Of a DNA stretch of 64,000 nucleotides, positions 32,165 through 44,961 are shown in pieces (position 1 is the first letter of the stretch; each line of letters opens with the position of its first letter). Position numbers and translations under genes: made by a program. A model generated the notes under the pieces. It had not been told where the DNA came from and searched no databases. It worked only from the letters and a program-made list of their open reading frames with translations. The DNA is from Blastocystis hominis (lineage: Eukaryota; Sar; Bigyra; Opalinata; Blastocystidae), in assembly GCF_000151665.1 (NCBI RefSeq), contig NW_013171817.1, positions 124,001-188,000 on the forward strand, given 5' to 3'.

Positions 32165-33135
32165 CTATCTCTTGATGTCCATGTACGTCATGAGTGTCTC
32201 ATTTTGATACTTGGTGTTGATATCGAATTTTTAATAGTTGATGCGTTTTAAACTGTCCTCGATGATTACATCTCCCTTCATCTTGGCCTCAACTACACGC
32301 TTGTACAAATCAATGTTCTTCACGCTCATTCTCTCACCATCGATTACTAAATTCCGTGGAATACTTTTTGTCGCATTGTGTACTACATTTTTCTCATCCA
32401 CTAGACAATTCATCTTGGGTCTCAAACCAACAAATTCCGTGATGCGATGTCCGTTATGCTCGCCCTTGAAGATGGGTCCCCGGCAGTTTCTTGTTGGAGT
32501 TGAAAAACGAGGACGACGAAGGGAACTTGCTCTTTTCCACTTCCCGTTCGTAGTAGTTCACGAGTTGTTCATAGAAGATGTTCGTGTTATCAAGTTCCCA
32601 GAAATGGAATGACTTGTACATGTCACACATCTTGTGAACGATAATACCCTTGCCATTCAATTACACGACGAGTGAATCCGTGTCTTGTCCTAGTAACTCA
32701 ACGTTATCGAATGTCGTCTTGAGGACATTGTAGTAGAAATCGTAGATGATGTGTTTGTACATGTCGAGAATAGCGAACCCGATGAAGAACGGTTGTACCA
32801 TTTTCCTCACCTCTGTATTCAGTTTGATACCGATCAGATTCTCGGAGTACATGGTGGTCCCCGGCGGTTCTATCATATCCATGCTTCTGAATAATGGCCT
32901 CGTGGTCATTCCATGTGGTGGCGAACTTCACTTTCATTCGTTTCAATCCAGTCGCCACATATTTGCCAAATGTCGAGTTTACCAACAGCTTGTAGAGGAT
33001 CTTCTCCACAATGGTGTTGGATTTGGCTCGTTTCTCACTCAGCATGTTCACATACTCGAATATGAATGGAGCTTGTCTGAAGGGTGTGTATGACAAAACC
33101 CTATGAACCAAATCAACCAAAGTAAATTGAATCAA
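32165..33135 (-). pseudogene. Polinton protein-primed DNA polymerase B, C-terminal part, decayed
   Basis: Family B polymerase blocks are clear: APFIFEYVNMLSEKRAKSN, LLVNSTFGKY, GQDTDSLV (catalytic motif C) and FVGLRPKMNCLVDEKNV near the end, as in protein-primed polymerases of Polintons. At least four lesions break it: a frame change near 32,890, a TAA directly after the DTDSLVV block (32,661-32,663), a frame change near 32,450, and TAA at 32,231-32,233. Homology continues between lesions and ends at TAG 32,165-32,167. The N-terminal exonuclease and most of the polymerase are absent. Clearly non-functional. Confidence 0.75.
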
Positions 33136-33700
33136 TGTCGTACATATTCAGCAGCAATGGAAACAATTACACGTTCAAGAAGCTCGATAACATGCTCATC
33201 AACATGCCAGAGAACGATGGCAAATATGTCATCGTGCATGAGACAGTGGATGGCGTTCCTCAATATTCATGGACGATACCTTCTGGGTGTTTTGTGAAAG
33301 TCAATAATGCCACACTGTTTGAACATACACCCACATCCACTCAACCATTCAATAATCAATGCCAATTCCAATTATCTTCTGCTTTATATCTGATAATCAC
33401 ATCGATTCCATGTTACAATGAGAATTATGCCCTATTCAAACATTATGATTCCATCGAATCGGTTGTGGGTAAGGGATATAAGGTGAGTGTTTCAATGGAT
33501 GGTGTGTGATTGCTCGATGTGCCATTCATCGATATGCTCAACAATCTTGTGACCCTTTCCCATACCAAACTGATAAATGGAATAAAATGGACAAGTGAGA
33601 GTCATACGATCTCTGCATTCACGAATATCCCTTCTCTTGTATGTCTGGGAGATGTGAAGAGCATCACGATCGTTTTCGAACATCTGAGCGAGGTTGTTGC
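33135..33700 (+). pseudogene. element-derived ORF with in-frame TGA
   Basis: Not recognised. MSYIFSSNGNNYTFKKLDNM begins at 33,135 and runs to TGA 33,507-33,509; the same frame continues DVPFIDMLNNLVTLSHTKLI and NIPSLVCLGDVKSITIVFEH to about 33,700, where it meets the end of the integrase on the opposite strand. The smooth continuation across the TGA suggests one broken gene. A beta-rich style suggests a virion or accessory protein of the decayed element. Confidence 0.45.
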
Positions 33701-34906
33701 TTCTTCTTCTTCTGGGTGCTCGTCATGGGTCGATGTGATCTTGCTGCCTCTCTCAATGCATTGGCTTCCTTACCACTCTTGGATCGAGTGATGGGTGGTG
33801 TTGGTTGTGGTTTGCATTTGCTTGCCAGCAGTTCCCAATCATAACACTTCTGTGTGCTATCGCTTTCCACATTCTTCACTTCGTACATCAATGGCATGAT
33901 GTGATCGTCAATGTCAACAACTTCAACCAAGTCCTGAGACCATTTGTTCGTCAATGATCGCTTTTCCAGAATGCGAGGTCTTCGTGTCACTCCAACATAA
34001 TCACCCACCTTGAATTGAGGTGTTGTGTTCTTTTGCTGTCATGTTGGATGGTTCTGTTTTCTCCGTGTACAAGATATCGTTGTTGCTGTTAAGCCAAATG
34101 TCATTGGGTGTATATCCGATGTCTCTGTTCTTCCTTGCATTATGTCTACGAACTGCACCATCGATCAAATCGAACCATACACCTTTCCATTGATTGATTG
34201 AATGGAAGGAAGGAACCATGATGTGTTCCTTGATATCTCGAATTGCTCTTTCGGCTAGTACTGCCTTATTCGCTGAATCCATGTGATACATGGTGATGTC
34301 ATACTTGTTCAAGATGTTGGTACGAAAGATGGCATTGGTGAATTCGGTACCTCGATCCGAGCAACTATGCTTTGGTGATTCACCATATGTTTGAATGATA
34401 TCCTTCATCGCATGCGTGACTTCTGTAGCACTCTTGCTCTTCAGTTTCCGAGTCATCAGGTATTTCGAATATTCATCAATACATACAAGGACATATTTGT
34501 ATCCACGATTCTTGGAGAATCCGGTACTCTTTTGTGATCCCAACACTTTCTGTATCGATTTGTCTTGTTTGGAAGAGAAATCGATGAGATCGATGAAGTA
34601 TATGTTTCCCTTGAATCCATTGATGATCACTCGAGTAGCACCTCTTCGTTTTGCTGGTTTCCATAGTTCCTTGATCTCATTCATGCTCCCCACACACCTC
34701 GATAAATGAATCACTTTATTCAAGGAATGAATGAGTTGTATCAAAGGAAGAATCACAAACTGGTTATAGACTCGAAATGCATTTTCTCCACTATACACTA
34801 CTTCAAATAGAGCATCACTCACATTCAACATTGCAATGATCGTTTCGATATCATATGTACCTCGTGGAATCGATAGAGTATGGAGACTGGATCCAAATAC
34901 ACTCAT
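33664..34906 (-). pseudogene. Polinton retroviral-type integrase fused to a structural-gene fragment
   Basis: The catalytic core is well preserved: IYFIDLIDFSS (first Asp), YKYVLVCIDEYSKYLMTRKL, SCSDRGTEFTN (second Asp) and KAVLAERAIRDIKEH (Glu, about 34 residues later), the DDE pattern of Polinton and retroviral integrases. The C-terminal domain VGDYVGVTRRPRILEKR...NKWSQDLVEV continues in another frame after about 34,005, so there is a one-base frame break. The first 60 residues are not integrase: IPRGTYDIETIIAMLNVSDA is nearly the same as part of the intact element's tandem-module protein (near 51,330). The Zn-binding N-terminus is missing, so a deletion fused two genes. Confidence 0.8.
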
Positions 34907-35183
34907 AACTTGTATCCATTGTGGAAATTGAGAATGTAGTATTAATCATGGTGTTCAGAATGGCAATGATTTCACTCAGTGTATAATAACCAGGCGAGAT
35001 TGTTACCTCTTCACCATTGGTGTTTGTCACCACATTGATTGAGTCCACAATATTGAACATGACTTGGTTGGGTTTGAATAGAACAATCATGGAAGTGATA
35101 AATGGATTTCTGAACTTGTAAAGATTAATCCATTCGAATGAACCATTGATAGGTGAATCTTGTATGAGAATGGAATAATGCAT
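34851..35183 (-). pseudogene. decayed copy of the tandem-module virion-type protein, N-terminus
   Basis: Starts MHYSILIQDSPINGSFEWIN and continues SPGYYTLSEIIAILNTMINT, IWIQSPYSID. It matches residue for residue over most of its length the ORF at 50,382 (MHYSMLIQGSPTNGSFTWVN). It stops at TAG/TAA after ~110 residues, and the next part of the homologous gene has been deleted. This shows that the two elements in the window belong to one family. Confidence 0.75.
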
Positions 35184-37047
35184 GTTCTCTCTTTATCAAA
35201 AACACTTATGACTTGCACAGACAACAATAGATGGATTTGTGATGACAATGTACACATATTGGCTTTCGGTCATTACAAATAAGCAAACAAACATGTAAAT
35301 ACGAGAGAAATAACAATAATTCACCTTAGCTAGGTACGTCTATTGCTTTCTTGCATCCAAGTATAACTGATACAACAAACACAACAATAGAAACGAGCAC
35401 TAGGTTGATAGTAGAAAGGAATTGGCATAAGAAAGCACGAAACCTGGTTCCTGACCGATGATTGTCGACCAGACAGCCTAGGAACGATAGTCGAGGACTC
35501 AGAATCGGTTGGTGGATTACAACGATGGACAAAGGATCGCAATTGTGGTCATGGAGCAAAATAGCATATACAGAAAACTGCCACCAGGTTTCACGCAAAT
35601 AGTGCCATTTTCTTACTACTATTGTTCCATATTAATGAGGTTTAAGATGGCTACAAGTTGATAAATCATATTATTATTGATCGAAAGAGCTGTTTGTTAT
35701 TGTGAAAATAGGATCATTTTTGTTATGTGACATGTATCAAATATGGATGAACTCATCAATAGAAATAGGAAGGATGAATCAGTCATCTACCACAAGTATT
35801 GTTGTATTTCCTTTGATATATGACTAATCTGTATACTAAAGTCTCGAGATACTTTGAATCAATACTTGGACAATGAATATTTGGAATAGAATAACAACAA
35901 ATGTGTATTGTTTCATTTTGGTGCATATTGTGTGATATGAATCGTATCAAAGCCCATAATGAATTCACATTCTAAATGTGACAACTAATAATGTTGCTAG
36001 TTCGTGTTATAAGCTGAGAGAAGGAATGAGCAGTATTAACAAACAAGAGTCTTCACAATAGTTATTCTCAATAGGATTGATTGTGAATAGTTGATGTTTT
36101 GTCATCATCATCATAATCATTGTTCTGTATGGGAAAATAGAATAATGTGTATTTGTGATTGACTGTATATTTTGGCTTATTAGTATACTCCATGGAATAG
36201 AATACTGTGAAAATAAGATAGGTAAGTGTGGAATAATCAGAAATGGTCAATATGAATGAAAACAACAACAATACTAGAATGTAATAGAATAGTAGAAAAT
36301 AACATATGTATGAAGTAGCAATGGAAATGAAGTCATTTTCACAAATTATGACGAACAATAGCTGAAATGGTGATATTTCACAGGAATCTGTTTTAGTACA
36401 TCCTGAAACGAATTACATAGATCATGCATAGTTTTGCTTCAAAACAAACAAAATCCAGACAAACACGATTCTGTCATTTCATTGGTTTAACACAATGTTC
36501 GATTCTGTTAAATCCATTTTCATAAAATAACTAATTCTGAGTAACAGGAACAATACTGTTGATACTTAGTACTGGAATAACCAATCCATGAATGAATGAT
36601 TGGAGTTTGTAGTAAATTCCGTTATTGTTAGTTGGAATGCACAATGATTGGTATATAGTGGTTGGAACTGAATGATTCCTAGATATTATGGCAGATTGTA
36701 TGCTATATGTGAATAGAATAGTACTGGAATGATTTGTGTAATTGGTCACAATCTATTGAATGAATATGAGTTGGATGTACAAAGATTGCATAGCATGGAA
36801 ATGGTTTGTATCATGAATGGATGAAAGAAAGAAGAAAAGAAAAGAAAAGAATAGAAGAAATAGTATTCATTGCTTAAGATCTTAATCCATTCAATGATAT
36901 GTATTAGTTATTTATTATTGATGTAATACGTGATAATGATAATGAAGAGTGAATGAGAGAGAATCGAAATGAATGGGAATGTGATTGGTTGTGATATTGG
37001 AGTTGGATTCGATACGATTTCAGCAATTCAACACCGAAATGGAAACA

Positions 37048-37072
37048 AATGAATGAATGAATGAATGAATGA
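37048..37072. repeat. (GAAT)n microsatellite
   Basis: About six GAAT units; another short array of the same unit lies at about 37,237-37,257. Confidence 0.9.
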
Positions 37073-37334
37073 GTAATCCTACAAACATCGATTTGAATTG
37101 AGTGCATACTGTGATTATGTATATTTTGTATTATAAGAATGAATGATGGATTGTTGACAAGGAAATATCGTTAAATCTGTATAAAGTGGACCAATAATGT
37201 GAATTGCAATGGGATATTTGAATGATTATACGATCAAATGAATGAATGAATGAATGATATCTTATCTAAGAATTGATTGACAATCTCAAGACACTACTCA
37301 CAACCAATGATCTGTAAATCAGTAACAAGGATGT

Positions 37335-37364
37335 CATTCATTCATTCATTCATTCATTCATTCA
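37335..37364. repeat. (ATTC)n microsatellite
   Basis: About seven CATT/ATTC units, the complement of the GAAT arrays 270 bp upstream. Confidence 0.9.
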
Positions 37365-37830
37365 ATCTATTCTAATCTATTCTATATTCATTCATATAAT
37401 CATATTTGATTCACTTTGGTTTGGATGGCTGATTGAATGATTGAATCAACCAACAAATCATTGAATCAATGAACGAATGAACGAAAGATTCTTTCTATGT
37501 GGAGTGATTCACAAAACAACAAAGACCTTTATCACAACCAATGAACTGTAATTCTGCATCAATAATGTCATCGATTCAAACAATCATTCATTCAATCAAT
37601 CATTTGTTCATGCTTTTAGAACTGTTTAACGCATGATTGATTGATTGATTGATTGAATCGATGCCTATTCTGTATACTCTTTCATAATATGAATCTATCA
37701 AACAACAAAGCAAATAACACCAATAATAACGACAATGAATTCGTTAAAATGACACAGCAACAATAATAACAGTAATAGAAATCAATGAGAATAATAATAA
37801 GATTATGTGTTCAAAAGCAATGTCTAGAAC

Positions 37831-37869
37831 AGAAATGAAATGAAATGAAATGAAATGAAATGAAATGAA
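37831..37869. repeat. (GAAAT)n microsatellite
   Basis: About seven tandem GAAAT pentamers. Confidence 0.9.
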
Positions 37870-38882
37870 GTAATGAGCAGCAACAACATAATAGAAACGA
37901 ACAATAACATGAGTAATAATCCAAATGGATGAATTATGAACTCAATGCAGTGTCCGATATCGAATCAATACCAAATTGATGTAGAACAAACAATTTGTAT
38001 GTGAATAACAAGCAATAATGAGAATAATAACAGTAAAAGGAAGAAGAAGAATAAGAATATCTGAGAACAATCCATAGCTATTGATGATACATAATAACAG
38101 TAATCATAATAGAAAGAGATATTGAAACAATCATATGTGTAGTTGAATAGAGAAATAAGGAAAGAACCAAATCCATGATAATAATAGTCATATTATTGGA
38201 AATATGAGTATTATTATCATGATGGATCAATCAATCAATCAATCAATAATACTTACTGATCGATTCTGAATAATAGATCAATTAGATTGTTATGTGGAAT
38301 GATCGAAATGAAGAACAAACTCGATATGTGAAAACAAACAAATACCAAGAATGCATATCAATTTCAAACAATCCACATAATTGAATGAATCTATGTGAAT
38401 CGATTCAGATTTCAATATAAATGAAGAGAAGATCATTTGATTGTCGGTTTGCATGGAAAGATTGATTGTTGTCACGAAACATCAATCCGATTGATTTGAA
38501 ATGATTTCGTATTGTAGGTTCTGATTATTGATTAATTCATTTGATAGATCGTTTGGTCCATTGCTTACTACAACTACTATTATTGTTGTTGTTGTGGATG
38601 TTGCTGCTGCTATTGCTACTTCTCTCTTTCTCCCCTACCATTCATTCATTGATTCCAGACCATCAAAATCGATAACAATATTCCTTGTCAACAAAAGAAG
38701 AAATGGAATCAATGAAAGCAATGAATCAAGTGTTTCCTTTATGACAATCAATGATCCATTAATCTATGAATGAATGAATGAATGAGTGAATGATGAAGGA
38801 AAACAGAATGAATGAATGAATAATAAGGAACAATATGTGTATCATATGATATCGGATACTGGAAGGTAGGGGAGAAAGATGG

Positions 38883-39000
38883 GATGATGATGATTCAACT
38901 TCATTGACACTTCGAAGTAATAATGAATTGATTGGTTATGATTTGCTTTGGATTTTCCAAGTCTAACATCACTAACTTCTGTATAATGGAGTTTCTGTTG
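38883..39000 (+). pseudogene. BspA-like leucine-rich repeat fragment
   Basis: The frame reads STSLTLRSNNELIGYDLL and, one frame over, FPSLTSLTSV. The same peptide block (SLIMRSNNELIGYDLF, followed in another frame by DLPKLTSITSV) occurs on the minus strand near 42,190, so this is a broken copy of the LRR family. Confidence 0.45.
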
Positions 39001-42000
39001 TCCTCGTTTTGGTGACATTGGAAAGTGGATCTAAATATTGAATAGAGATGGTAAATCGATATTCCAAATCTGTTTCAAAATGTCAATCTACTTGTATCAT
39101 TGGGGTATGTTCAATCGAAATCGATTCGAGTATTGTTAATAAATAGAATGGAATTGATTTCAAATGATTTTCATAGATTTCAATTCCATTTGGTAAGTTT
39201 AAGCTTATCTTATCTTGTTAGGTGATTTGATTTGATTCATTGTGTTTCATTCGATTCCGCTTGATCATTTGATTTGATTTGATTTGATTCGTTTAATAGG
39301 AACACATTTCGATTGATTATGATTGGAACAATTCTATCTGGTTCATTTTACAATGATCTGTGGAATTTGTATTGTTGTTTCAAACTGATGGCACATGATT
39401 GATTCGATGATTGGTTAAAATGGATATATAATAATAATAATAATAATGATGATGATGATGAACAGAAAACAAACAGAAATAAGCAAAACAAAACATGGAA
39501 CAATCCAAACAAATAATCACATATTTCCTTATGAGAATTGAATCAATAAGAATCGACACAATCCAATTTGTCTGGTGGATAGTGAATAATAAAAGGATGA
39601 ATGTTAGAATATAAAAAAAGGGAATAATAAAGAAAAAGAAAATACTAAAAAGAAAAACTAAAAACAAATTAGAATCATATAATACAAAAGAATACAAAAC
39701 AAAACAAAAGGAAGAGGAATAAAATGCCCAAATATAAGAAAATAAGAAACAAAGAAAACAAAAGAATAGCAAAACAAACAAGAATAAACTACAAATCAAA
39801 ATAGAAAATGAAATAATAAAATGAACTACAATCAATTCCAAAAGTTGAAAAACAACAACAACAACAAAAACAAAAACAAATGAAAAATGGAATAATCAAA
39901 AATAGATAAGCAACATCAAAACAAAAACAAAACAAAAGAAAACAAAAGAATAATGAATCATTGGGTATTATCCAAATTAATACTATCTCAACAAACAAAT
40001 ATGGATTGTGTCGATTCCTATTGATTCAATTCGATTAAGTGCAATGAATCTTGTCAAAACGATTCGATTGAAGTCGTTCGATCAAGATTCATTCGAAATA
40101 TGTGATTTGTGGATTCATCGGTGTACAATCACAAACAGCATATTGAAAATACAATCAAACAATGGATTCCAAGAAAGGCCATTATCGAAATACTCATATT
40201 CAAACCACAACACAAATGGTTCTCACAATATGCCTCACTATTGTATTGTGATTATCAAATGCTGATTCCATATTGACTTGTTCGAATGGGATCTAATGAT
40301 TTGAATGATATCAATAATAATAATGATGATAATAATGATAATAATGATCAGAAAGAAAGAAAGAAAGAAAGAAGAGTATTGTTATGCAATATAGTACAAT
40401 GATAGATTCCAGCTAATACAATGATCGAACATAACGATTTCATGAATCTCGATCGATTCAATTGCAAAACAACCATTGAGACTACAATGTGTTTGAGTGA
40501 TTGTTCCATTTGGATTCGATCGAATCAATTGTATAATTCTATCAGTCGATTGGATCGCTATCAATGAATCATTCGATCGATTCTATATCATTGATAATCG
40601 AACAAATACAAATACAAAAACAAATACTATTACTACTACTACTAATAATAATAATAATCACGAGGATTGATGGTTGAATACTCATCATCAATCTGATTCT
40701 GATTCTGATTGATCGATCCTATCCAATCATTCTATTCATGATCAACAATACCAAAATGATCTAATGGTATTCAATATGTTGAAATAGACCGATGAATAAT
40801 GTGGATGATGATACAATCATAATAATAATAATGATGATGATGATGAATGGAGATCGAAAACTAACCAAATACACATCATAAATTCAATCATTCAATCAAT
40901 GGATTGAAGAGCCTTTCTATTCTTATCAGTATTATTGAGTGTGAATGATGAATTGATTCTTTACGATATTCAACATTCATTTGCATTTTGAATCAGCTAT
41001 CTTTCATCCATTGATTGAATGAGTGATTGAATGAGTGAGTGAATGGTTTGTGTGATATTGAAGAATACGACATTCCATCCAAATATCGAATTGTGAAACC
41101 ACGATTGATATTACTACTAACTACAACTATCAAGTATCAAACACATCCGATTTGATTCCATTATTATCAAATTGATAAATCCATGTTTTGTGACTCATTG
41201 ATAAATAAACAAACAAACAAACAAAGATATGATAGTTGGATTGATTGAATGGTGAATCCAATATGATTTCTAATGCTATTCAATCGGATTCTATTCTATT
41301 CTATTCTATTCTATGTATACAGTGATCGATTCCTATTCAATATATCAAAATCAATATCCTAATTCAATATCAATCATTCTATTGTATTGTATTGTATTGC
41401 ATTGTATTATCTACCGATTTAACAATGGATTCACAAATGTGAATAATCATCCAATATCAATCGATTCCAACCATTCCATTGTGTCACTATCAAATCCAAT
41501 CTTATTATTCATGATTATCACGATTATTATTATGATTATTCGAAGCAAGCAGTTTCCTATCAATATTGAACAAATCCTAATTTAAACCTATTCAAATCAT
41601 CATTTGTATATTATTATTATTATTAGTATTGGTAGATTGGATTCATCATTTGTGAATGTTCAATGTGTGATCATTGGGTCATTGGTAATAATAATGATAA
41701 TGATCGAAAACAATGATTGATTGATTGATTGATTGAAACAACAATCATAATTCAGTATCATTGTTAAAATGGTAAAGAAGAACATCATAATAATCAGGTA
41801 GGATTGATATTTTGATAATTATAGAATCATGAATTGTGATCAAGAATCGGTTTGAAACAAACAATCAATCAATCAATCAATCAATGGAAATGTTCCTAAA
41901 CAATGACGAATCACTGAACAAATCAAATCAAATCAAAATTATAGATTTAATACTTGATTTTGACAAGATCAACGAGAATGGAAGAAACATCTATGAAACA

Positions 42001-42157
42001 AGTCAAATCAATCAAACTATACTCGAAATTGATTTCGATCGAACCCATCGGAATGAACCAGGTAGATCGACATTTCGAAGATTTGGAATATCTAAATACT
42101 ATCAATATTCAATATTCAGAAATACTTTCCAATGTCACTGCACGAGGATATTCGAAA
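39001..42157. other. AT-rich repeat-dense DNA, possible further LRR relics
   Basis: Contains (ATA/ATG)n near 39,427-39,460, (GAAA)n near 40,351, (TTCTA)n at 41,288-41,314 and (AAAC)n near 41,208. Short frames near 40,008-40,265 and 40,382-40,564 have LRR-like words (IDSIRLSAMNLVKTIRL; CFAIESIEIHEIV) but are too short to call as genes. Confidence 0.4.
41288..41314. repeat. (ATTCT)n microsatellite
   Basis: About five ATTCT pentamers in the AT-rich region. Confidence 0.9.
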
Positions 42158-42436
42158 CTACAATCTACCGAAGTTATTGATGTTAGTTTTGGAAGATCTA
42201 CAAAACAAATCATAACCAATCAATTCATTATTACTTCGCATTATCAATGAACATGAATCATCCCCTCTTCCAACAAGTGCTTCCTGACCGAGATGAATGG
42301 ATTGTAATGATGAAAGATCTATATCAATCATTTCATTCGAATTCATTCAATACTTTCAATTATTGTTGATAAGGAACACTCGAATGCAACATCACCTAAT
42401 GTAATGGATTGTAGATTTGGAAGATCTATGCATCAT
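42158..42436 (-). pseudogene. BspA-like LRR remnants downstream of the MORN-LRR gene
   Basis: On the minus strand after the stop of the MORN-LRR gene, DLPNLQSITLGDVAF, then DLSSLQSIHLGQEALVGRG and SLIMRSNNELIGYDLF can be read in changing frames with stops. They look like further LRR units of an originally longer gene cut short by mutations. Confidence 0.5.
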
Positions 42437-43468
42437 TCAAATATTCAATATCATATCAATACCTCGAATCACAAATGAACTAAACAAGAAATTGTATGAT
42501 TTACTTCCAATTATACCAATTTGAATGGATTGTAATTGTGGACAATTCTTCAATTCAAAGTCGCCAGCAAAATCACTGAAACTGAATTGACCAATTTGAA
42601 TGGATTCCAATGATTCACAATTCAATATGTGGAATGATTTCGATTTATCAATTCCCCAACCATTCTTTTCCTGAGTAAACGAATTGTTTCCGATTTTGAT
42701 AGTTTTCAATCGATTCAATCCATCGATTTGGAATGTTTGTACTGATCCAAAACAATAATCGCCAATTTCGATTGATTCCAAATTATACAACAATGAAACA
42801 TCCCAATCAATCAATACACAATTGTCACTCAGTTTCAAATGTTTCATTCCGATATTCAGTGGTTTGCTTCCATCTCTTTCATATTTCTCAGAATTACTTT
42901 CAATTCCATTATACCATTCACATTCATTCACTAATGTACCATGTCGATCATACACTTTTCCAATTCCAAATCGATTATCATCACACCAATATCCTTCATA
43001 TTCAATCAAACCATTATCATGATAACTCGTTCCATATCCAAATCGTTTCCAATTGATCATTATGCCCTTGTACACCAAGAATCCATCATCATCATACATT
43101 TCACCATATCCAAATGGAATTCCAAACTTGTTTTCTGTCAATATCAATCCTTCAAATCGACTTCCATGATCCAAATCCACGATTCCTTCTATTACTTCTA
43201 TGGCTTGTTCTTCATTATAGGAAATAGTACCAATTTGATGATTTCCAAACACTTTCAACACTTTCTGCTCATTGACCACAAATCCTTGATTCATGAATAC
43301 TCCATTATTGAATTGCAATACTACACATTCTCTATTACTCAATATGAGTGAAATCCAGCCATTTGGTTTCCATTCTTTACCTAAGCATCCCTGCACACTT
43401 TGAATAATAAAACTATCAATATGATAGTTATTAATAGCAAAATTGACAAAATCAGCAATGTTTTGCAT
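42437..43468 (-). CDS. MORN-repeat plus BspA-like leucine-rich repeat protein
   Basis: 343 residues, single exon. The central part has MORN units: PFGYGEMYDDDGFLVYKG, RFGYGTSYHDNGLIEYEGYW, RFGIGKVYDRHGTLVNECEW. The C-terminal half has BspA-type LRRs: NLESIEIGDYCF, LNRLKTIKIGNNSF, CESLESIQIGQFSF, CPQLQSIQIG. MORN repeats often bind lipids or scaffold at membranes; BspA-like LRRs are common in parasitic protists' surface or secreted families. No signal peptide is seen. LRR remnants continue beyond its stop, so the present C-terminus may be a truncation. It sits in AT-rich DNA with few genes. Confidence 0.65.
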   Translation of the reverse strand: MQNIADFVNFAINNYHIDSFIIQSVQGCLGKEWKPNGWISLILSNRECVVLQFNNGVFMNQGFVVNEQKVLKVFGNHQIGTISYNEEQAIEVIEGIVDLDHGSRFEGLILTENKFGIPFGYGEMYDDDGFLVYKGIMINWKRFGYGTSYHDNGLIEYEGYWCDDNRFGIGKVYDRHGTLVNECEWYNGIESNSEKYERDGSKPLNIGMKHLKLSDNCVLIDWDVSLLYNLESIEIGDYCFGSVQTFQIDGLNRLKTIKIGNNSFTQEKNGWGIDKSKSFHILNCESLESIQIGQFSFSDFAGDFELKNCPQLQSIQIGIIGSKSYNFLFSSFVIRGIDMILNI

Positions 43469-44187
43469 CGAAATGAAAAGAAATATGGTAAAACGGTTTT
43501 TTTGGAAACAAGATCTGTTTCATTATTTCTCGATAGAACACACGTCATAGATTATTGTGTATGGCTTTGATATGCTGGTGTGTTACAAACTAGAATACAT
43601 ATAATAAAACCTCATTTTCTCCACCCATTTCTATTTTTCTTTATTTCGGTGCATTTCCATCTATTCATTTATTTTTGTGTTATTTTCAGATACTTATAGC
43701 TATAATTGTAAATTATTACGCATTTTGATCACCTTTACTCTCTCCTGTTAGAATGGCTGTTCTATTAAGTCTATAATGGATATATGTTCTTCAAAATATA
43801 TCAATTATGTGTTCGTTAATCTTGTTTTGCAACAATCGAACTCACAATAGTGAATACTGTTGGAATGGTTAGATACGTAATAGAGAGTATGGCAGTAGTA
43901 TGTAGAATGCAAAATCCATCATTTCTATTTGACAAGTGGATTATTGTATTGATTCTCTGTTGATACTTCGATTCTCTTCTGTCACAATGATCATCCATAT
44001 TGAGTACAAAGAATGATATTGCAGAGAAAGGAATGTGGTTCATAGATTGAAATGGTGAATAGGAATCATAGTATCATTAAACAAAACAATCGATTGAATA
44101 ATATGATAATGGATGGAATCCATGAATCCTATGAATGAAAACCTTGCTTTCTATTTGATCAACAAAACAATGTAAAATGCAATGTGA
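43469..44187. other. intergenic AT-rich DNA
   Basis: Between the two MORN genes I see no supported gene, only short stop-rich frames. Confidence 0.5.
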
Positions 44188-44961
44188 TTAACATAGCAAT
44201 AGTATTAAATAAACAAGTAATATTGAGTGAGTGAATGAATGAATATGCCATCCATCATAGAGATCTCTTCCACTCACTTCCACTCCATCTTTCCATTCCA
44301 CTTCGCGAGTAGCAATCCGAGTTTCTTCATCGATCCAGTATCCTCGACCATTTCGAAGAAACGATTCTTTCGATTCATCATAAACGAATTCGCCCACATA
44401 GAGGGGAATTTGGTTGGAAGCGATGGTGTTGTTACCGTTTCGCTTGAACTCAATCATGATAGTTCCTTCGATTTTGCGGATAATCTCCACCAGCTTGTTC
44501 CCCTTCCACATCCCTTCGAGCAGCATGGCACCCGTTTTATCGTCATATTGGATGCCCCATCCTTCTCTCTCTCGCTTCTCGTTAAATTCACCGTGATATA
44601 TCAGGTGATCACTTGCATGCGAATAGATTTCCATACGCTCGCCTCGGACATGGTTTATAATACGATGAAAATTCTTGTTGTCCCAGATTTCATCATAGGA
44701 TTGCACAAATGCGACGCATCCATTTTCAAATCGGGTAAAGTCACCGATTTCGCTCCCGTTCGCATCCACCTCGTAACACATCTTCAGTATGCCATTTTGG
44801 AATAGGCAAACCTTCCCAGCTCTCGTCAACGTGTATTCATCCTCGTGATCGCCTTGATAATATTGGAGGCTATACTTGCAGCCTCCAATAGTGATTTCCT
44901 TTGCTTCACCACGTGTTATGTAACCGTCCAGGAGAAATTCGCTTCCCTTAAGTTCTTCCAT
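44188..44961 (-). CDS. MORN-repeat protein
   Basis: 257 residues, single exon, more GC-rich than its surroundings. MORN-type units: YHGEFNEKREREGWGIQYDD, LLEGMWKGNKL, YVGEFVYDESKE...NGRGYWIDEE, REVEWKDGVEVSG. It starts MEELKGSEFLLDGYITRG and ends with a hydrophobic stretch (FTHSILLVYLILLLC) that could be a tail anchor or a read-through artefact of AT-rich DNA. Related in style to the MORN-LRR gene 700 bp away, so probably a local family. Confidence 0.6.
   Translation of the reverse strand: MEELKGSEFLLDGYITRGEAKEITIGGCKYSLQYYQGDHEDEYTLTRAGKVCLFQNGILKMCYEVDANGSEIGDFTRFENGCVAFVQSYDEIWDNKNFHRIINHVRGERMEIYSHASDHLIYHGEFNEKREREGWGIQYDDKTGAMLLEGMWKGNKLVEIIRKIEGTIMIEFKRNGNNTIASNQIPLYVGEFVYDESKESFLRNGRGYWIDEETRIATREVEWKDGVEVSGRDLYDGWHIHSFTHSILLVYLILLLC

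Larger units (their letters stand above)
35184..38880. other. AT-rich, microsatellite-dense DNA without supported genes
   Basis: Short open frames only. Dominated by A/T-rich words such as AATGA, TTCAT and ATTGAT. The base composition differs sharply from the gene-dense part before 31.7 kb. Confidence 0.6.

Noticed and set aside
39380-39998. Hydrophobic Phe/Leu/Cys-rich minus-strand ORFs (153 and 69 codons)
   Set aside because: They come from A-rich simple sequence on the plus strand and look like low-complexity artefacts, not membrane proteins.
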